From Acanthornis magna (Eukaryota > Chordata > Aves > Passeriformes > Acanthizidae): a DNA stretch of 64,000 nt. Location: positions 682,001 to 746,000 of the forward strand of contig JAWUZG010000016.1 of the NCBI GenBank assembly GCA_036785705.1, given 5' to 3'. Below are positions 31,801-36,339 of the stretch, one piece after another. Position 1 is the stretch's first letter; every line of letters begins with the position of its first letter. The position numbers were made by a program, and so were the translations under genes. Below the pieces are notes generated by a model. The model had not been told where the DNA came from. It saw only the letters and a list, made by a program, of their open reading frames with translations, and did not search any database.

Positions 31801-33003
31801 GTGGTAACAGATCCAAAGGGATCTAGTACTGACATTGAAGTAGTGCAGCTGCAAGCAAGCTCTGCTACCCTTGAAGAAACACCAGGAGCTCTAGAGGGGG
31901 GTATTCAAAAAGCAAAAAGCAAAATTCTAACACTGACTGAACCTGATGTTAAGACAGCACAAATGACAGCTACCATAGAGTCCTCCCTTTCAAGTGCAGG
32001 GCAAGACGTTCATTGGTCTTATATAGAGGGTCAAGAAGTAAGTGAGAAAGTAGAACCTGAACATGTTGCTATTGAAAGGTGTGAGATTTACACTACTGAA
32101 ATAGTGAAAGAATCAGAGATTTTGTCATCAGAAGTCAAAACTGCTACTTTGGGATTCTCATTGCTCAAGGGAAAGTTGCCTGGGTCACGCAGCAATTTGG
32201 AAGTGCTGGCACAGCAGCCATCTCCGACGGGAGGTGCATCAGAGAGAACACCTAAAGGTGCTGGTGAAAGCTTTGGAGCAGCAGCAGAGAGAACTGGCAG
32301 TGCTGAGATTAAACTATCTGACAAACCACACCGCGAGTCTGAAGAATCTAGAGAAGTAAGTTTGACAAAGTTAAAAACATCTGCTGCTGAAGTAAAGTGT
32401 TCCAGTAAAATCAAAGAGAGTTTTCCTGATAAATCACCAGAGGGAGTAACTGCAGGTCCTCTCTCTAAAGATGAAGATGTAGTTGAAGGTGAAGTGGAAG
32501 GTGAAGACATAACCAATGAGAAAGAAAAGACTGATAGTAAAAGATCTCCTGGAAGATTCAAATTTTGGCTTCCAAATATTGGATTTTCATCTTCCGGGGA
32601 TGAAACAAGCATAGATGCAAAACCAGAAATAAAAAAATCAGTTCCAGAAGATGTGAAACCTGCTGACATATCAGATGATTCCTCTAAGCAGACTGAAAAA
32701 TCTGGATGGTTTAGATTTCCCAAGCTTGGTTTCACATCTCCTTCCAAAAAGGCTAAGTCTGTTGACAAAGAAGATGTGGGTCATAAAGAGGGAAGGTTCT
32801 CAGATGAAGATAGCCCAACAGATAAACCAGATGTGTTTTTTGATGCACAAGAAAGCTTATCACCTAAAGAAATAACAGAGGGTGGAAAAGCTGAAATTGA
32901 TGGGGCCTCATCTATCGTGACATCTTCAGCAAGAACTGAACTAATCTTGCTGGAGGAAGAAAAAGATAGTAAATCTAATACTGGTGGAGATACAACCAAA
33001 TGA
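7786..33003 (+). CDS. AHNAK2: AHNAK2, giant PDZ-repeat scaffold protein (first coding exon not seen)
   Basis: Six coding exons (7786-7862, 8635-8724, 9478-9534, 10143-10284, 10641-10816, 11620-33003) join in frame to 7307 codons plus a TGA stop. Seen: N-terminal motifs SGRQLRP and [13 protein letters not shown], a PDZ domain split over exons four and five, then [11 protein letters not shown] and a very long lysine/proline/glutamate-rich repeat region. From memory of the family, these N-terminal motifs match AHNAK2 rather than AHNAK or periaxin, and the PLD4 and CEP170B neighbours agree. Human AHNAK2 is about 5.8 k residues, so this copy is longer, mostly through a 354-residue repeat. Family knowledge: AHNAK proteins are large scaffolds linked to costameres, membranes and calcium channels, and the periaxin/AHNAK2-type PDZ forms a domain-swapped dimer. 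The giant exon is intact, with no frameshift. The exon with the start codon must lie upstream (or is unrecognised in 1-7785); the first two bases at 7786 complete its last codon. Confidence 0.92.
8635..8724 (+). CDS. AHNAK2: AHNAK2 coding exon with a GC donor
   Basis: Thirty codons in phase 0, containing [18 protein letters not shown], the best N-terminal signature of AHNAK2. Acceptor TTTTCCACAG is standard. The donor reads AAAG|GCAAGA, a GC-AG intron. The only GT close by (8737) would put an in-frame TGA (8734-8736) into the exon, so the GC donor is preferred. Confidence 0.85.
9478..9534 (+). CDS. AHNAK2: AHNAK2 short coding exon before the PDZ domain
   Basis: Acceptor ATTTTTCAG ends at 9477 and donor GTCAGT begins at 9535. 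The 57 bases give 19 codons ([19 protein letters not shown]), hydrophilic and lysine-rich, in phase with both neighbours. No recognisable domain; it is a linker. The call rests on splice signals and phase continuity. Confidence 0.72.
10143..10284 (+). CDS. AHNAK2: AHNAK2 coding exon, first half of the PDZ domain
   Basis: Acceptor TATCTCTAG, donor GTACAG. The 142 bases (47 codons plus one base) begin [20 protein letters not shown] and continue [21 protein letters not shown] sits where the carboxylate-binding loop of a PDZ lies, and GIFIKKV is the strand that follows. This is the PDZ type shared by AHNAK, AHNAK2 and periaxin. Confidence 0.92.
10641..10816 (+). CDS. AHNAK2: AHNAK2 coding exon, second half of the PDZ domain
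   Basis: Acceptor CCACTTGCAG, donor GTAGGC. It completes the split glycine codon and reads [19 protein letters not shown], then [14 protein letters not shown], the closing helix and strand of the PDZ, followed by a basic linker ending KKERIGP. It joins the giant exon in phase 0. Confidence 0.93.
11620..33003 (+). CDS. AHNAK2: AHNAK2 giant terminal coding exon (7127 codons plus stop)
   Basis: Acceptor TTGTTCTTTTAG ends at 11619 and the reading frame then stays open for 21.4 kb to TGA at 33001-33003. Order: (1) 11620-13350, unique, AT-rich N-terminal part with [11 protein letters not shown] near 11748, a serine/threonine-rich stretch with [11 protein letters not shown], and a basic, NLS-like lysine cluster at about 12322-12395; (2) 13351-27450, homogeneous GC-rich tandem repeats; (3) 27451 to about 30550, three diverged units with the same period; (4) 30550-32500, irregular degenerate modules; (5) a C-terminal tail with [11 protein letters not shown] and WFRFPKLGF motifs and acidic clusters. 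The repeats are rich in K, P, V, D and E with few aromatics apart from FGW, typical of extended or disordered AHNAK repeats. A single giant exon is the known architecture of AHNAK and AHNAK2. Confidence 0.95.
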   Translation, partial: EKELSESIPEETLHVSGKAISEEDRETLIVSQRVGRSKRPKKDRLSWPKFQSIKNKKILRHRRSHSTSDAYEPAIQDISPTSTDTESQFPQEVHTKEKKGSQRKLKFPSIGFRMHRSKPEPQEKQKKEIKTTLISEREKIHKDDISLENPEILTVEYTTSPAYEMKTGEVHETLTKDLKDMKNGIPSHVKQRPEVEISIKKDKEATSKFSVPEVPDITTEIPKPSLETADLKVSPTKKSPQASSKSRKKKQKGAADKKEGESGINIDLIGHTAKGSVQVKGLEIGTAKAELQASDTLEMGEKQEDTQILNIQKINYGISVPKTKETETDTIKQGSEDAQPVRAKTADITSEDSRNFNVKTHMPDAESEVSTWKIQMPSFKMAKTPKSDMKITREESREDTEDRVKKEQIEEDGMLTNDKALNIEMGMKTGEKDIEWKESKFRLPKIKFPAFTWSTTKEETGQTEVQISEKEGKVQTLENAGGFEVCGAAEIKGPSAETEIGISKGKINENDMKQKQKVQLSSPKKITIKPSSMEINIEEMNGKSLIPKTDIEIEKSEFSKKSKGKEEISLITELDKKAPKVDISLPSIDVTLPQASVDVQAPEGTLSLEGEDKIPEKEAAKTKDGKFKMPKFGMPSFGWSSSREAKGTLATDMDVSLKEPQVTVPSAVAEVDVTLPTAEIQVPGVEVTIETAAVAAEGEKGRFKMPDVKMPSVKLPKIKGSQAQVSLPKAEVSLPKGQEGEVALQGPEAEASLEVAGGKAEGSGGMKIQMPKVKVPSVVFSKPTVKAPKLDTDLSLPKAELKAGDADITIAAPDIKLPSVEGSLDLQAPDIDLKAHSDNEKIEAEGTGLKGKFKMPKFDKPKFAVSSPKAEVPSAKVSLPSAEVDLPSTTMTVTGEGPALGIKADVPSAKTEGVGWKVEKPSLKMPKADIKAPKVDISLPSIDLTLPQASVELQAPEGAISLEGEAKIPEKATKTKDGKFKMPKFGMPSFGWSSSREAKGTVASEVDVSLKEPQVTVPAAAAKVEVTLPTAEIQAPGVEVTVETAAVAAEGEKGRFKMPDVKMPSVKLPKVKGPQAQVSLPKAEVSLPTGQEGEVTLQGPEAEASLEVAGGKAEGSGGMKIQMPKVKVPSVVFSKPTVKAPKLDTDLSLPQAELKAGDPDITIAAPDIKLPSVEGSLDLQAPDIDLKVPSAEGKIEGEGGGLKGKFKMPKFDKPKFALSSPKAEVPSAEVSLPSAEVDLPSTTVTATGEGTGLGIKADVPGAQIEGAGWKLEKPSFKMPKADIKAPKVDISLPSVDVTLPQASVDLQASEGALSLEGEAKTPEKEAAKTKDGKFKMPKFGMPSFGWSSSREAKGTVAADVDASLKEPQVTVPTAAAEVDVTLPTAEIQAPGVEVTVETATVAAEGEKGRFKMPDVKMPSVKLPKVKGPQAQVSLPKAEVSLPKGQEGEVTLQGPEAEASLEVSSAKTEGGGGGMKIQMPKVKVPSVVFSKPTVKAPKLDTDLSLPQTELKAGDADITIAAPDIKLPSVEGSLELQAPDIDLKVPSAEGKIEVEGTGLKGKFKMPKFDKPKFAVSSPRAEVPSAKVSLPSTEVDLPSATVTATVEGTALGHKADVPDAKTEDTGWKLEKPSLKMPKADIKAPKVDISLPSVDVTLPQASVDLQASEGALSLEGEAKTPEKEAAKTKDGKFKMPKFGMPSFGWSSSREAKGTVTAEVDVNLKEPQMTVPSAAAEVDVTLPTAEIQAPGVEVTVETAAVAAEGEKGRFKMPDVKMPSVKLPKIKGPQAQVSLPKAEVSLPTGQEGEVALQGPEAEASLEVAGGKAEDGGGGMKIQMPKVKVPSVVFSKPTVKAPKLDTDLSLPQAELKAGDGDLTIAAPDIKLPSVEGSLDLQAPDIDLKAPSAEGKIEVEGTGLKGKFKMPKFDKPKFALSSPKAEVACAEVTLPSAEIDLPSTTVTATVEGTALGIKADVPDAKTEGAGWKLEKPSFKMPKADIKAPEVDISLPSLDVTLPQASVELEMPEGAISLEGEAKVPEKEAAKTKDGKFKMPKFGMPSFGWSSSREAKGTVAADMDVSLREPQVTVPSAVAEVDVTLPTAEIQAPGVEVTVETAAVAAEAEEGRFKMPDVKMPSVKLPKIKGPQAQVSLPKAEVSLPKGQEGEVALQGPEAEASLEVSSGKAEGGGGGMKIQMPKVKVPSVVFSKPTVKVPKLDADFSLPQAELRAGDADITIAAPDIKPPSVEGSLELQAPNIDLKAPSTEGKIKVEGTSVKGKFKMPKFDKPKFAVSSPKAEVPSAKVSLPSAEVDLPSTTVTATGEGTGLGLKADVPGAKREGVSLKLEKPSLKMPKADIKAPEVDISLPSVDVTLPQTSVDLQASEGALSLEGEAKTPEKEATKTKDGKFKMPKFGMPSFGWSSSREAKGTLAADMDVSLKEPQVTVPSAAAEVEVTEPTAEIQAPGVEVTIETATVAAEGEKGRFKMPDVKMPSVKLPKVKGPQAQVSLPKAEVSLPKGQEGEVTLQGPEAEASLEVAGGKAEGSGGMKIQMPKVKVPSVVFSKPTITAPKLDTDLSLPQAELKAGDANITIAAPDIKLPSVEGSLELQAPDIDLKAPSAEGKIEVEGTSLKGKFKMPKFDKPKFALSSPKAEVPSAEVTLPSAEVDLPSTTVTATGEGTVLGIKADVPDAKTEGAGWKLEKPSFKMPKADIKAPKVDISLPTGDVTLPQASVDLQAPEADLTMEREAKGPEKEAAKSKDGKFKMPKFGMPSFGWSSSREAQGTITAEVDGNLKGAQVAEPSAVAEVDVKMPTAEIQAPGVEVTIEIPAVAAEGEKGRLKMPDVKMPSVKLPKSKGPQAQVSLPKADVSLPKGQEGEVALQGPEAKASLEVASAKTEGRGGGMKIQMPKVKVPSVVFSKPTVKAPKLDTDLSLPQAELKAGDGDITIAAPDIKLPSVEGSLELQAPDIDLKAPSAERKIEVEGTSLKGKFKMPKFDKPKFAVSSPKAETPRAEISLPSAEVDLPPATMTATGEGTGLGIKADVPDAKTEGAGLKLEKPSLKMPKADIKAPKVDISLPSVDVTLPQASVDLQAPEGALTMEGEDKTPEKEVAKTKDGKFKMPKFGMPSFGWSSSREAKGTLATDMDVSLKEPQVTVPSAAAEVDVTLPTAEIQAPGVEVTVETAAVAAEGEKGRFKMPDVKMPSVKLPKVKGPQAQVSLAKAEVSLPKGQEGEVTLQGPEAEASLEVAGGKAEGSGGMKIQMPKVKVPSVVFSKPTVKAPKLDTDLSLPQAELKAGDADITIAAPDIKLPSVEGSLDLQAPDIDLKAPSAEGKLEVEGTGLKGKFKMPKFDKPKFALSSPKAEVPSAEVTLPSAEVGLPSTTVTATGEGTGLGLKADIPDAKTEGASWKLEKPSFKMPKADTKAPKVDISLPSVDVTLPQASVDLQAPKADLTMEGEAKVPEKEAAKSKDGKFKMPKFGMPSFGWSSSREAKGTVAADVDVSLKEPQVTVPAAAAEVDVTLTTAKIQAPGVEVTIETAAVAAEGEKGQFKMPDVKMPSVKLPKVKGSQAQVSLPKADVSLPTGQEGEVALQGPKAEASLDVAGGKAEGSGGMKIQMPKVKVPSVVFSKPIVKAPKPDTDLSLPQAELKAGDADITIAAPDIKLPSLKGSLELQAPDTDLKGPSVDGKVEGQDVGLKGKFKMPKFDKPKFAVSSPKAETPSAEVSLPSAEVDLPSTTVTATREGTTLGINADVSGTKTEGASWKLEKPSLKIPKADIKAPKVDISLPSADVTLPQASVELQAPKADLTMEGEAKIPEKEAAKTKDGKFKMPKFGMPSFGWSSSREAKGSVAADMDVSLKEPQVTVPSAAAEVDMTLPTAEIQAPGVEVTVETATVAAEGEKGRFKMPDVKMPSVKLPKIKGPQAQVSLPKAEVSLPTGQEVEITLQGPEAEASLEVAGDKAEDGGGGMKIQMPKVKVPSVVFSKPTVKAPKLDTDLSLPQAELKAGDGDITIAAPDIKLPSVEGSLELQAPDIDLKAPSAEGKIEVEGTSLKGKFKMPKFDKPKFALSSPKAETPRAEISLPSAEVDLPSATVTATGEGPVLGLKANVPGAKREGAGWKFEKSSLKMPKADIKAPKVDISLPSVDVTLPQASVDLQAPEGALTMEGEDKTPEMEAAKTKDGKFKMPKFGMPSFGWSSSREAKETLATDMDVSLKEPQVTVPSAAAEVDMTLPTAEIQAPGVEVTVETAAVAAEGEKGRFKMPDVKMPSVKLPKIKGSQAQVSLPKAEVSLPKGQEGEVTLQGPEAKASLEVASAKTEGRGGGMKIQMPKVKVPSVVFSKPTVKAPKLDTDLSLPQAELKAGDGDITIAAPDIKLPSVEGSLEIQAPDIDLKAPSAEGKIEVEGTSLKGKFKMPKFDKPKFAVSSPKAEVPSAEVTLPSAEVDLPSTTVTATGEGTGLGIKADVPGAQIEGASWKLEKPSFKMPKADIKAPKVDISLPSVDVTLPQASVDLQAPKADLTMEGEAKVPEKEASKTKDGKFKMPKFGMPSFGWSSSREAKGTVAADVDVSLKEPQVTVPAAAAEVDVTLTTAKIQAPGVEVTVETAAVAAEGEKGRFKMPDVKMPSVKLPKVKGPQAQVSLPKADVSLPTGQEGEVALQGPEAEASLELAGGKAEGSGGMKIQMPKVKVPSVVFSKPTVKAPKLDTDLSLPQAELKAGDADITIAAPDIKLPSLKGSLELQAPDTDLKGPSVDGKVGGQDVGLKGKFKMPKFDKPKFAVSSPKAETPSAEVSLPSAEVDLPSTTVTATREGTTLGINADVPDTKMEGAAWKVEKPSLKMPKADIKAPKVDISLPSVDVTLPQASVELQAPKADLTMEGEAKTPEKEAAKTKDGKFKMPKFGMPSFGWSSSREAKGTVAADIDVSLKESQVTAPTAAAEVDMTLPTAEIQAPGVEVTVETAAVAAEGEKGRFKMPSVKLPKIKGPQAQVSLPKAKVSLPKGQEGEVALQGPEAEASLEVAGGKAEDGGGGMKIQMPKVKVPSVVFSKPTVKAPKLDTDLSLPQAELKAGDGDITIAAPDIKLPSVEGSLDLQAPDIDLKAPSAEGKIEVEGADLKGKFKMPKFDKPKFTVSSPKAEAPTAHVSLPSAEVDLPSATMTATGEGTGLGLKADVPGVKMEGASWNLEKPSLKMPKADIKAPKVDISLPSVDVTLPQASVDLQMPEGALSLEGEAIVSEKEPAKTKDGKFKMPKFGMPSFDWSSSREAKGIVAADMDVSLKEPQVTVPSAADEVDVTFPESDIDVPSCDVTLEPSSAKEEEMGKSRTSAFRMPKISLSKSFKPHAQNQPGVDVSVSETLCYSLTEESSSLPSECVESKPLPDIKGDSVSKSTKFRLPSIGFSKAEVTSSKIDLESSLQKGDITLTKYQINLTESQSKIAPLADENLSDFEILSEDGSEEQGGLKLEGKTTSAEISLVDTEVTVKIPKFRKPKFRIRSKGKASESDIGSNIESEISKGGIASDMTDSDPEKPAQISDALLSVKLHKPSLAVVPDTPTLDTNLSPMEVTLPKLEAEIHGPDLECKAEQEVVSGEKSTEGKENKFKSSKFKLPSFRWSPKKEAIAPSHIEEHLEGPSLSTLSGDTGSELTFPTPENQYVHVEFDTTEKDGEKVKTKKSQFTMPKISFPKIKGQKVQVSLPVLETDVSGPKQEKEGVSVQKSEKGSSGEGVGVGIKVPKVTVPTLEFSKPEAKAPKIEMDISMPTGGVILPTGEEDELTLKSAAANASLSTSDMKMITEDSLELKSPDISVERTSGEIAVGDVEIKVEGSEGKTKMPKFQMPKVGITFSKGKGSEKDVSQSKSEVKVPQLKATVEISDIAVEAPSLEVECGTGTETYSPEVKITKIDSKASEADVHLPSADISIPKTDSNVQDSDAAVKIKGEIKQDGDGDGDGDGEEKEGHFKMPKFKLPSFSWSPKKEASGKSDSGANLEDQKLAVTSSRIDTEMKGTATDEQGSGPDLDLEISAGKVEQKSPIKKPQFVMPKISLSKIKVPKSQSHSPKAEADVTLPKTEIEGDDLIKIPDIEKCHSEGTEEGAQISIKLSDAKVHTPAFSRIETEVSKIEMTDSSAKIDASLTPSEGSFQPADFTISSTNECNIQKTGIKLPKGKAPVDLKSPDILTESSSVVDGRTVKLEGPEGKIKMPKFQKPKFGISVTKGKGPETEISSPKTESELPQLKATSEIADITVGVPASELTSDMSNPGVVDGKIKTPQALTGGIEAAKVDISTQSVSKPKTEGVIESLEEKEIKLKEHEIKAEEVQTEEHQGWFKMPKFRIPGFGRSPLKEKKSDADVERSMEKAQATTPAKVKTETSIPENTFSLPHAVAEITIGKEGIQKIGDSVKSSDVSVPKMEGDISLSTERSESRVNIKKTETYADVVKRSTEGHTSEITVSAAELSKSYPSASETDKDSSSANRFSASTLTFPEHKVKSQGPEFSKVESSMKLETSGVGCKPSSTDITLDTTQKKIHVSLPKEELDIQNKEAAIKKGKIKGEVKFTGKDSEESQLKRTTCEWSTTTGSEDGTYVTAKLEDLKVEVPTVKTDVKITRIDPEMKFQVKSVEKDVSAGVEVQVEDRAETSKIKAYKFKIPKFGMLHSEIKGFEDDTDLPKSEADSASKSEIGTAEMQLQKPEGSIGLKSPALDHTEASVRITGERVDLTQGVPEVSIRIPKLKVPRFTFRTLPIEADVLLSKVVTDPKGSSTDIEVVQLQASSATLEETPGALEGGIQKAKSKILTLTEPDVKTAQMTATIESSLSSAGQDVHWSYIEGQEVSEKVEPEHVAIERCEIYTTEIVKESEILSSEVKTATLGFSLLKGKLPGSRSNLEVLAQQPSPTGGASERTPKGAGESFGAAAERTGSAEIKLSDKPHRESEESREVSLTKLKTSAAEVKCSSKIKESFPDKSPEGVTAGPLSKDEDVVEGEVEGEDITNEKEKTDSKRSPGRFKFWLPNIGFSSSGDETSIDAKPEIKKSVPEDVKPADISDDSSKQTEKSGWFRFPKLGFTSPSKKAKSVDKEDVGHKEGRFSDEDSPTDKPDVFFDAQESLSPKEITEGGKAEIDGASSIVTSSARTELILLEEEKDSKSNTGGDTTK
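13351..27450 (+). repeat. AHNAK2: Coding tandem array, 13 full units of about 1062 bp plus a partial 14th
   Basis: The GMPSFGW codons begin at 13516, 14575, 15637, 16702, 17767, 18832, 19894, 20959, 22021, 23083, 24148, 25213, 26275 and (as GMPSFDW) 27325. Spacings are 1059-1065 bp except the last, 1050. All are multiples of three. Each unit has five modules in fixed order: [96 protein letters not shown]. Units are nearly identical in DNA over long stretches. Small length differences come from 3-base changes, such as GSGG versus GGGGG before module C. The array ends where GC-rich sequence changes to AT-rich sequence inside unit 14. Confidence 0.97.
20500..26900 (+). repeat. AHNAK2: Higher-order duplication: a block of three units repeated once
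   Basis: Unit-specific variants recur exactly three units apart (3189-3192 bp). [13 protein letters not shown] occurs near 20873 and 24062. [17 protein letters not shown] followed by VTLTTAKIQ occurs near 22060 and 25252. [20 protein letters not shown] occurs near 22578 and 25769, with only a few base differences in about 120. AEDGGGGMK occurs near 23466 and 26642. So the segment about 20.5-23.7 kb pairs with about 23.7-26.9 kb. Exact ends were not resolved by eye. Confidence 0.8.
27325..30550 (+). repeat. AHNAK2: Three diverged repeat units keeping the array period
   Basis: Module A equivalents occur at 27325 (GMPSFDW), 28381 (KLPSFRW), 29452 (KLPSFSW) and 30550 (RIPGFGR), spaced 1056, 1071 and 1098 bp. 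Between them modules B, C and D recur in order, for example [13 protein letters not shown] near 28587, [16 protein letters not shown] near 28750 and [18 protein letters not shown] near 29050, then [11 protein letters not shown] near 29671 and [18 protein letters not shown] near 30154. Protein identity to the main array is low and the DNA is AT-rich, but spacing and order are retained, so these are old units no longer homogenised with the array. Confidence 0.85.
29386..29415 (+). repeat. AHNAK2: (GATGGA)5 coding hexanucleotide repeat
   Basis: Five perfect GATGGA copies, in frame, encode five Asp-Gly pairs in a diverged AHNAK2 unit. The purity suggests recent slippage and possible length polymorphism. 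Confidence 0.9.
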
Positions 33004-33973
33004 AGGTTGTATTTTCTCAATCCTCAATGAAAACAAAAATCATCCACATGTACAGAAGAGAATGTTTTCTTAATTTTCTACTAACTGAAAATTAAAACCC
33101 AAAGCTGGTATTCATGAAAACACTTGAACAGAATTTACCACATTTAAATTTTCAAGTACATGGATGTACTATATTGTACACTAATAAAAATAATGATTTC
33201 CTCAAATCTACCCCAAAGGCAACAATTATGACAGGCACAGAGGAGCCCATAGTTTGAACAAAGTCTGAATAGATGCCTGAACCATGAAAGTAAATCATTG
33301 AAAGGCTCAATGATAGCAAAATACTTGTTAAATAGGCTTCTCAAAACACACCAGTTATATTTAGATTACAGATTATTTCCAGAATGGGTTATAAACTAGT
33401 ACTATGAGAACTATACTTACCTGTTTAGATTCTGGACATTTCTGATCTCCTTTTTCTTTCTTATGAAAATGTTTTTCTTTATTTTAGCTAAGGCAGTATG
33501 TATATTCCACAAACATTTTAAAATACAAAATAAAAATTAATACTAGTATAGAGAGACTAATGCTTTACCTCTTCCTCTCTTCTTATTTTTTTATTATTGT
33601 GGTGGTCATATTTAGCCTTAAAATAATTTTAAAAAAACAGCAAAAACCAATGGAATAACTTCAAGACCAAAAAACATGTAACTAAATCATGTTTGTAAGA
33701 TATAAGAATAAAACATGCTTACGAAGAGTATTATTCAAGTGTGGATAAATAAATTTTAATGTATATACTTATGGGATAGTTAAATGCTTAGAATGATATG
33801 CCACACTGGTGGAATTGCTTCAGAGATTTTCTGGGAAAGGAGGTGTATATAATTATTTGCTTCTCTGTTTATATTAATGCTTCTTTCAAGTGCACAATGA
33901 AAACAAGAGTACACATGTGACAGCCTTCACATGTGCCATTAAAACACTGTCTGTATTCTTAATTCACAATAAA
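33004..33973 (+). other. AHNAK2: Probable AHNAK2 3' UTR
   Basis: AT-rich sequence after the AHNAK2 stop, without repeats or coding signs. AATAAA hexamers occur at 33183, 33529, 33707 and 33968. The last is followed by a GT-rich stretch (about 33998-34008), so it is the best candidate for the distal end. Which site is used cannot be told from sequence. Confidence 0.5.
33968..33973 (+). terminator. Candidate AHNAK2 polyadenylation signal
   Basis: AATAAA on the plus strand about 965 bases past the stop, with a GT-rich element about 25-35 bases downstream. Earlier AATAAA hexamers (33183, 33529, 33707) are alternatives. Confidence 0.45.
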
Positions 33974-34155
33974 CTCACCATATGAATAATAACTCGAGTA
34001 GTGTGAGTTACTGACATTTCTGATTCTGAAAATCCCAGCTTAAATTTGCAAAAGTTTTCATGCACTTCATTGTCTGCTGAAGTAGATGCTTAATGACAGC
34101 ATAGTTCCTAAATATAGGAGTAATGGAGATCTTTCACTCATTTCAATCCCAAGTT

Positions 34156-34700
34156 GAATCACAGAATATGTTGAGTAGGAAGGGACCTGTCAAGATCCTT
34201 GAATCCCACTCCTGGCTCTGCATAGGACACCCCAAGACTCACACCATGTCCCTGAGAGCATTGTCCAAAGGCTTCTCGAACTCTGTCAGGGTTGGTGCTG
34301 TGACCACTCCCCTGGGCAGCTGTTCCAGTGCCCAACCACCCTTTGGGTGAAAAACCTTTTCCAAACACCCATCCTAAACCTCTCCTGACTCAGCTCCAGC
34401 CATTTCCTCAGGTCCTGTCACTGGCCACAAGAGTGAAGAGATCGGTACCTGCCTCTCCACTGTCCCTCATGAGGATGCTGAAGACTCCAATGAGCTCTCC
34501 CCTCAGTCTCCTCCAGGCAGAACAGACCAAGCAACCTCAGCCACTCCTCATAAAGCTTCCCCTCCAGACCCTTCGCCATCCTTGTGGCCTCCTTTGGATG
34601 CCCTCTAATGTCTTTTCTTTATTGTGGCACCCAAAACTGCTCAGAGGACTCCAGGTGAGGCTGCTTAGTGCAGAGCAGAGCAGGACAATCCCCTCAAATA
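34156..34700 (-). mobile_element. CR1 LINE fragment, reverse orientation
   Basis: Begins GAATCACAGAATATGTTGAG and continues with the reversed CR1 3' region, including CCCTGGGCAGCTGTTCCAGT and GGGTGAAAAACCTTTTCC. It extends to about 34700, where similarity fades. It is a 5'-truncated copy with no usable reverse transcriptase. Confidence 0.9.
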
Positions 34701-35063
34701 GAAAAATATTCTCCTGGGGTCTTTACTCACTATTTCCCTGAGCAACCTGAAGTCACCTCTCCTCCTGTCCAGAGCTGAAGATTTGCTGGCCCTTTTCCTC
34801 CTGTCAACAGAGATTTTAAACTCAATTTCTTCATGGACACTGTGGCCAAGAAGGCTGCAATCATCACTTCACTCACGAGATCTTCTCTCCAGAATGACAA
34901 GTGCAGAAATGCTTCATTATAGCAGTTTTCTCATCCTGTATTTCTCCATATTTTGCTTAGCACAGGAAAGCAGACACAGAAAAACACTTAGGAGCTGGGT
35001 TCTAGACAAAGTGGACTTGGTTGTTTAACCTTCTGTAGATTGAGATGCTCTTCATTTCTACAT

Positions 35064-35299
35064 CATAGAATCATAGAATGTTAAGGAAGGAAGGAAACTT
35101 AAATATCACCCAGCTCCAACCCCCCACCATGGGCAGGGACACTTTTCACCACATCAGGCTGCTCAAAGCCCCATCCAACCTGGCCTTGAACACTCCCAGG
35201 GATGGAGGAGCCACAGCTTCTCTGGGTCAGCCTGTGCCAGGGCCTCAGCACCCTCACAGTAAAGATTTTTTCCTAATATCTGATTTAACCCCTGTTTAA
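35064..35299 (-). mobile_element. CR1 LINE fragment, reverse orientation
   Basis: Starts CATAGAATCATAGAATG and runs through CCATGGGCAGGGACACTTTT and CATCCAACCTGGCCTTGAAC, hallmark CR1 3' sequence on the minus strand. It is 5'-truncated near 35299. Confidence 0.93.
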
Positions 35300-35399
35300 A
35301 GACATTTAGAATAGAACAGAATAGAATAGTTAACTGAAAGCCACCTACCATAATCATTGACTCCAATTGTCTGACCACTCCAGGGATGACCAAAACATA

Positions 35400-35690
35400 G
35401 AAACAGCATAAAGGTTTTTAAGCGCATTGTCCAGATGCCTCTTGAACACTGACAGGCCTGTGGCATTGAACACCTCTCAAGACAAGTCTGGTTTAGTGTT
35501 TGACCACATTCTTGGTAAGGAGATGTTTCCTAGTGTCAAGTCTGAACCTCCCCTGATGCACCTTTTAACTATTCCCACACATCCTGGACACCAGGAAGAA
35601 AGAACTGGCACCTCCCTCTCCACTTCCCCTCCTCAGGAAGCTGCACCACCACAATCCACCCTGCAAGTAAAGCCAGCTTTTCTGGGCCTC
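35400..35690 (-). mobile_element. Older CR1 fragment, reverse orientation
   Basis: GATGCCTCTTGAACACTGAC and GGTAAGGAGATGTTTCCTAG resemble internal 3' CR1 sequence in reverse, lacking a clear GATTCTATGA terminus. Both ends are approximate. Confidence 0.6.
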
Positions 35691-35970
35691 TACAGAGAGC
35701 AGAGGTCTGTGTGTCAGTGCCCATGACCCAAGAGCTATCCTCTAGGGATTATGGAGATATTCATGGCCATCAAGAAATTAAGTGTATCCTGATATGGCAT
35801 AAATAGTAGATGAAATGTTTTCATCTACTTGGTACTCCCTCAGAACACAGGTACACGAGATGAGCTGATCAGAGGAGAGTATCTATGCTCAAGAGCCAAA
35901 CCAGCAACTTTTTCTAGACATGAATAAACCAATACTAACAAAAATCTGAACAGCCTGCAGTCAGACTAGA

Positions 35971-36165
35971 AAATCATAGAATATCCTGAGCTGGAAAGGA
36001 CCCACAAGGTCCAACTCCTGACTCTGTGAAGGACAACCCCAAGAATTATGCCACATGTCCAACAGTGTAGCTCAAATACTTCTTGACATGACAACCTCCC
36101 TGGGGAGACTTTTCCAGTCACCCTCTGGGTGAAGAACCTTTTCCTAATATCCAATCTACCCAAGG
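35971..36165 (-). mobile_element. CR1 LINE fragment, reverse orientation
   Basis: Begins AAATCATAGAATATCCTGAG, then CTGGAAAGGACCCACAAGGT and CTGGGTGAAGAACCTTTTCC. It is a minus-strand CR1 3' end, 5'-truncated. Confidence 0.9.
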
Positions 36166-36293
36166 ATGGTGCTAATAATTACCCCTGGAGGCCCCAGGTT
36201 ACATTTCGTACAGTCCTTGGCTTGGGGAAATCACAATCTAAATGAAAGAGACAAGTAACAGATGAATGGATAAGCCCTATTGTTACAAAGGGC

Positions 36294-36294
<1 letters not shown>

Positions 36295-36333
<39 letters not shown>
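36295..36333. repeat. (ATT)13 microsatellite
   Basis: Thirteen uninterrupted ATT copies (39 bases), in intergenic DNA between AHNAK2 and PLD4. Likely polymorphic. Confidence 0.97.
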
Positions 36334-36339
36334 TATTAC

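Noticed and set aside
34123..35726. Plus-strand open frames of 75-137 codons after AHNAK2
   Set aside because: They fall inside CR1 fragments and their proteins read as CR1 3' UTR translated in reverse.
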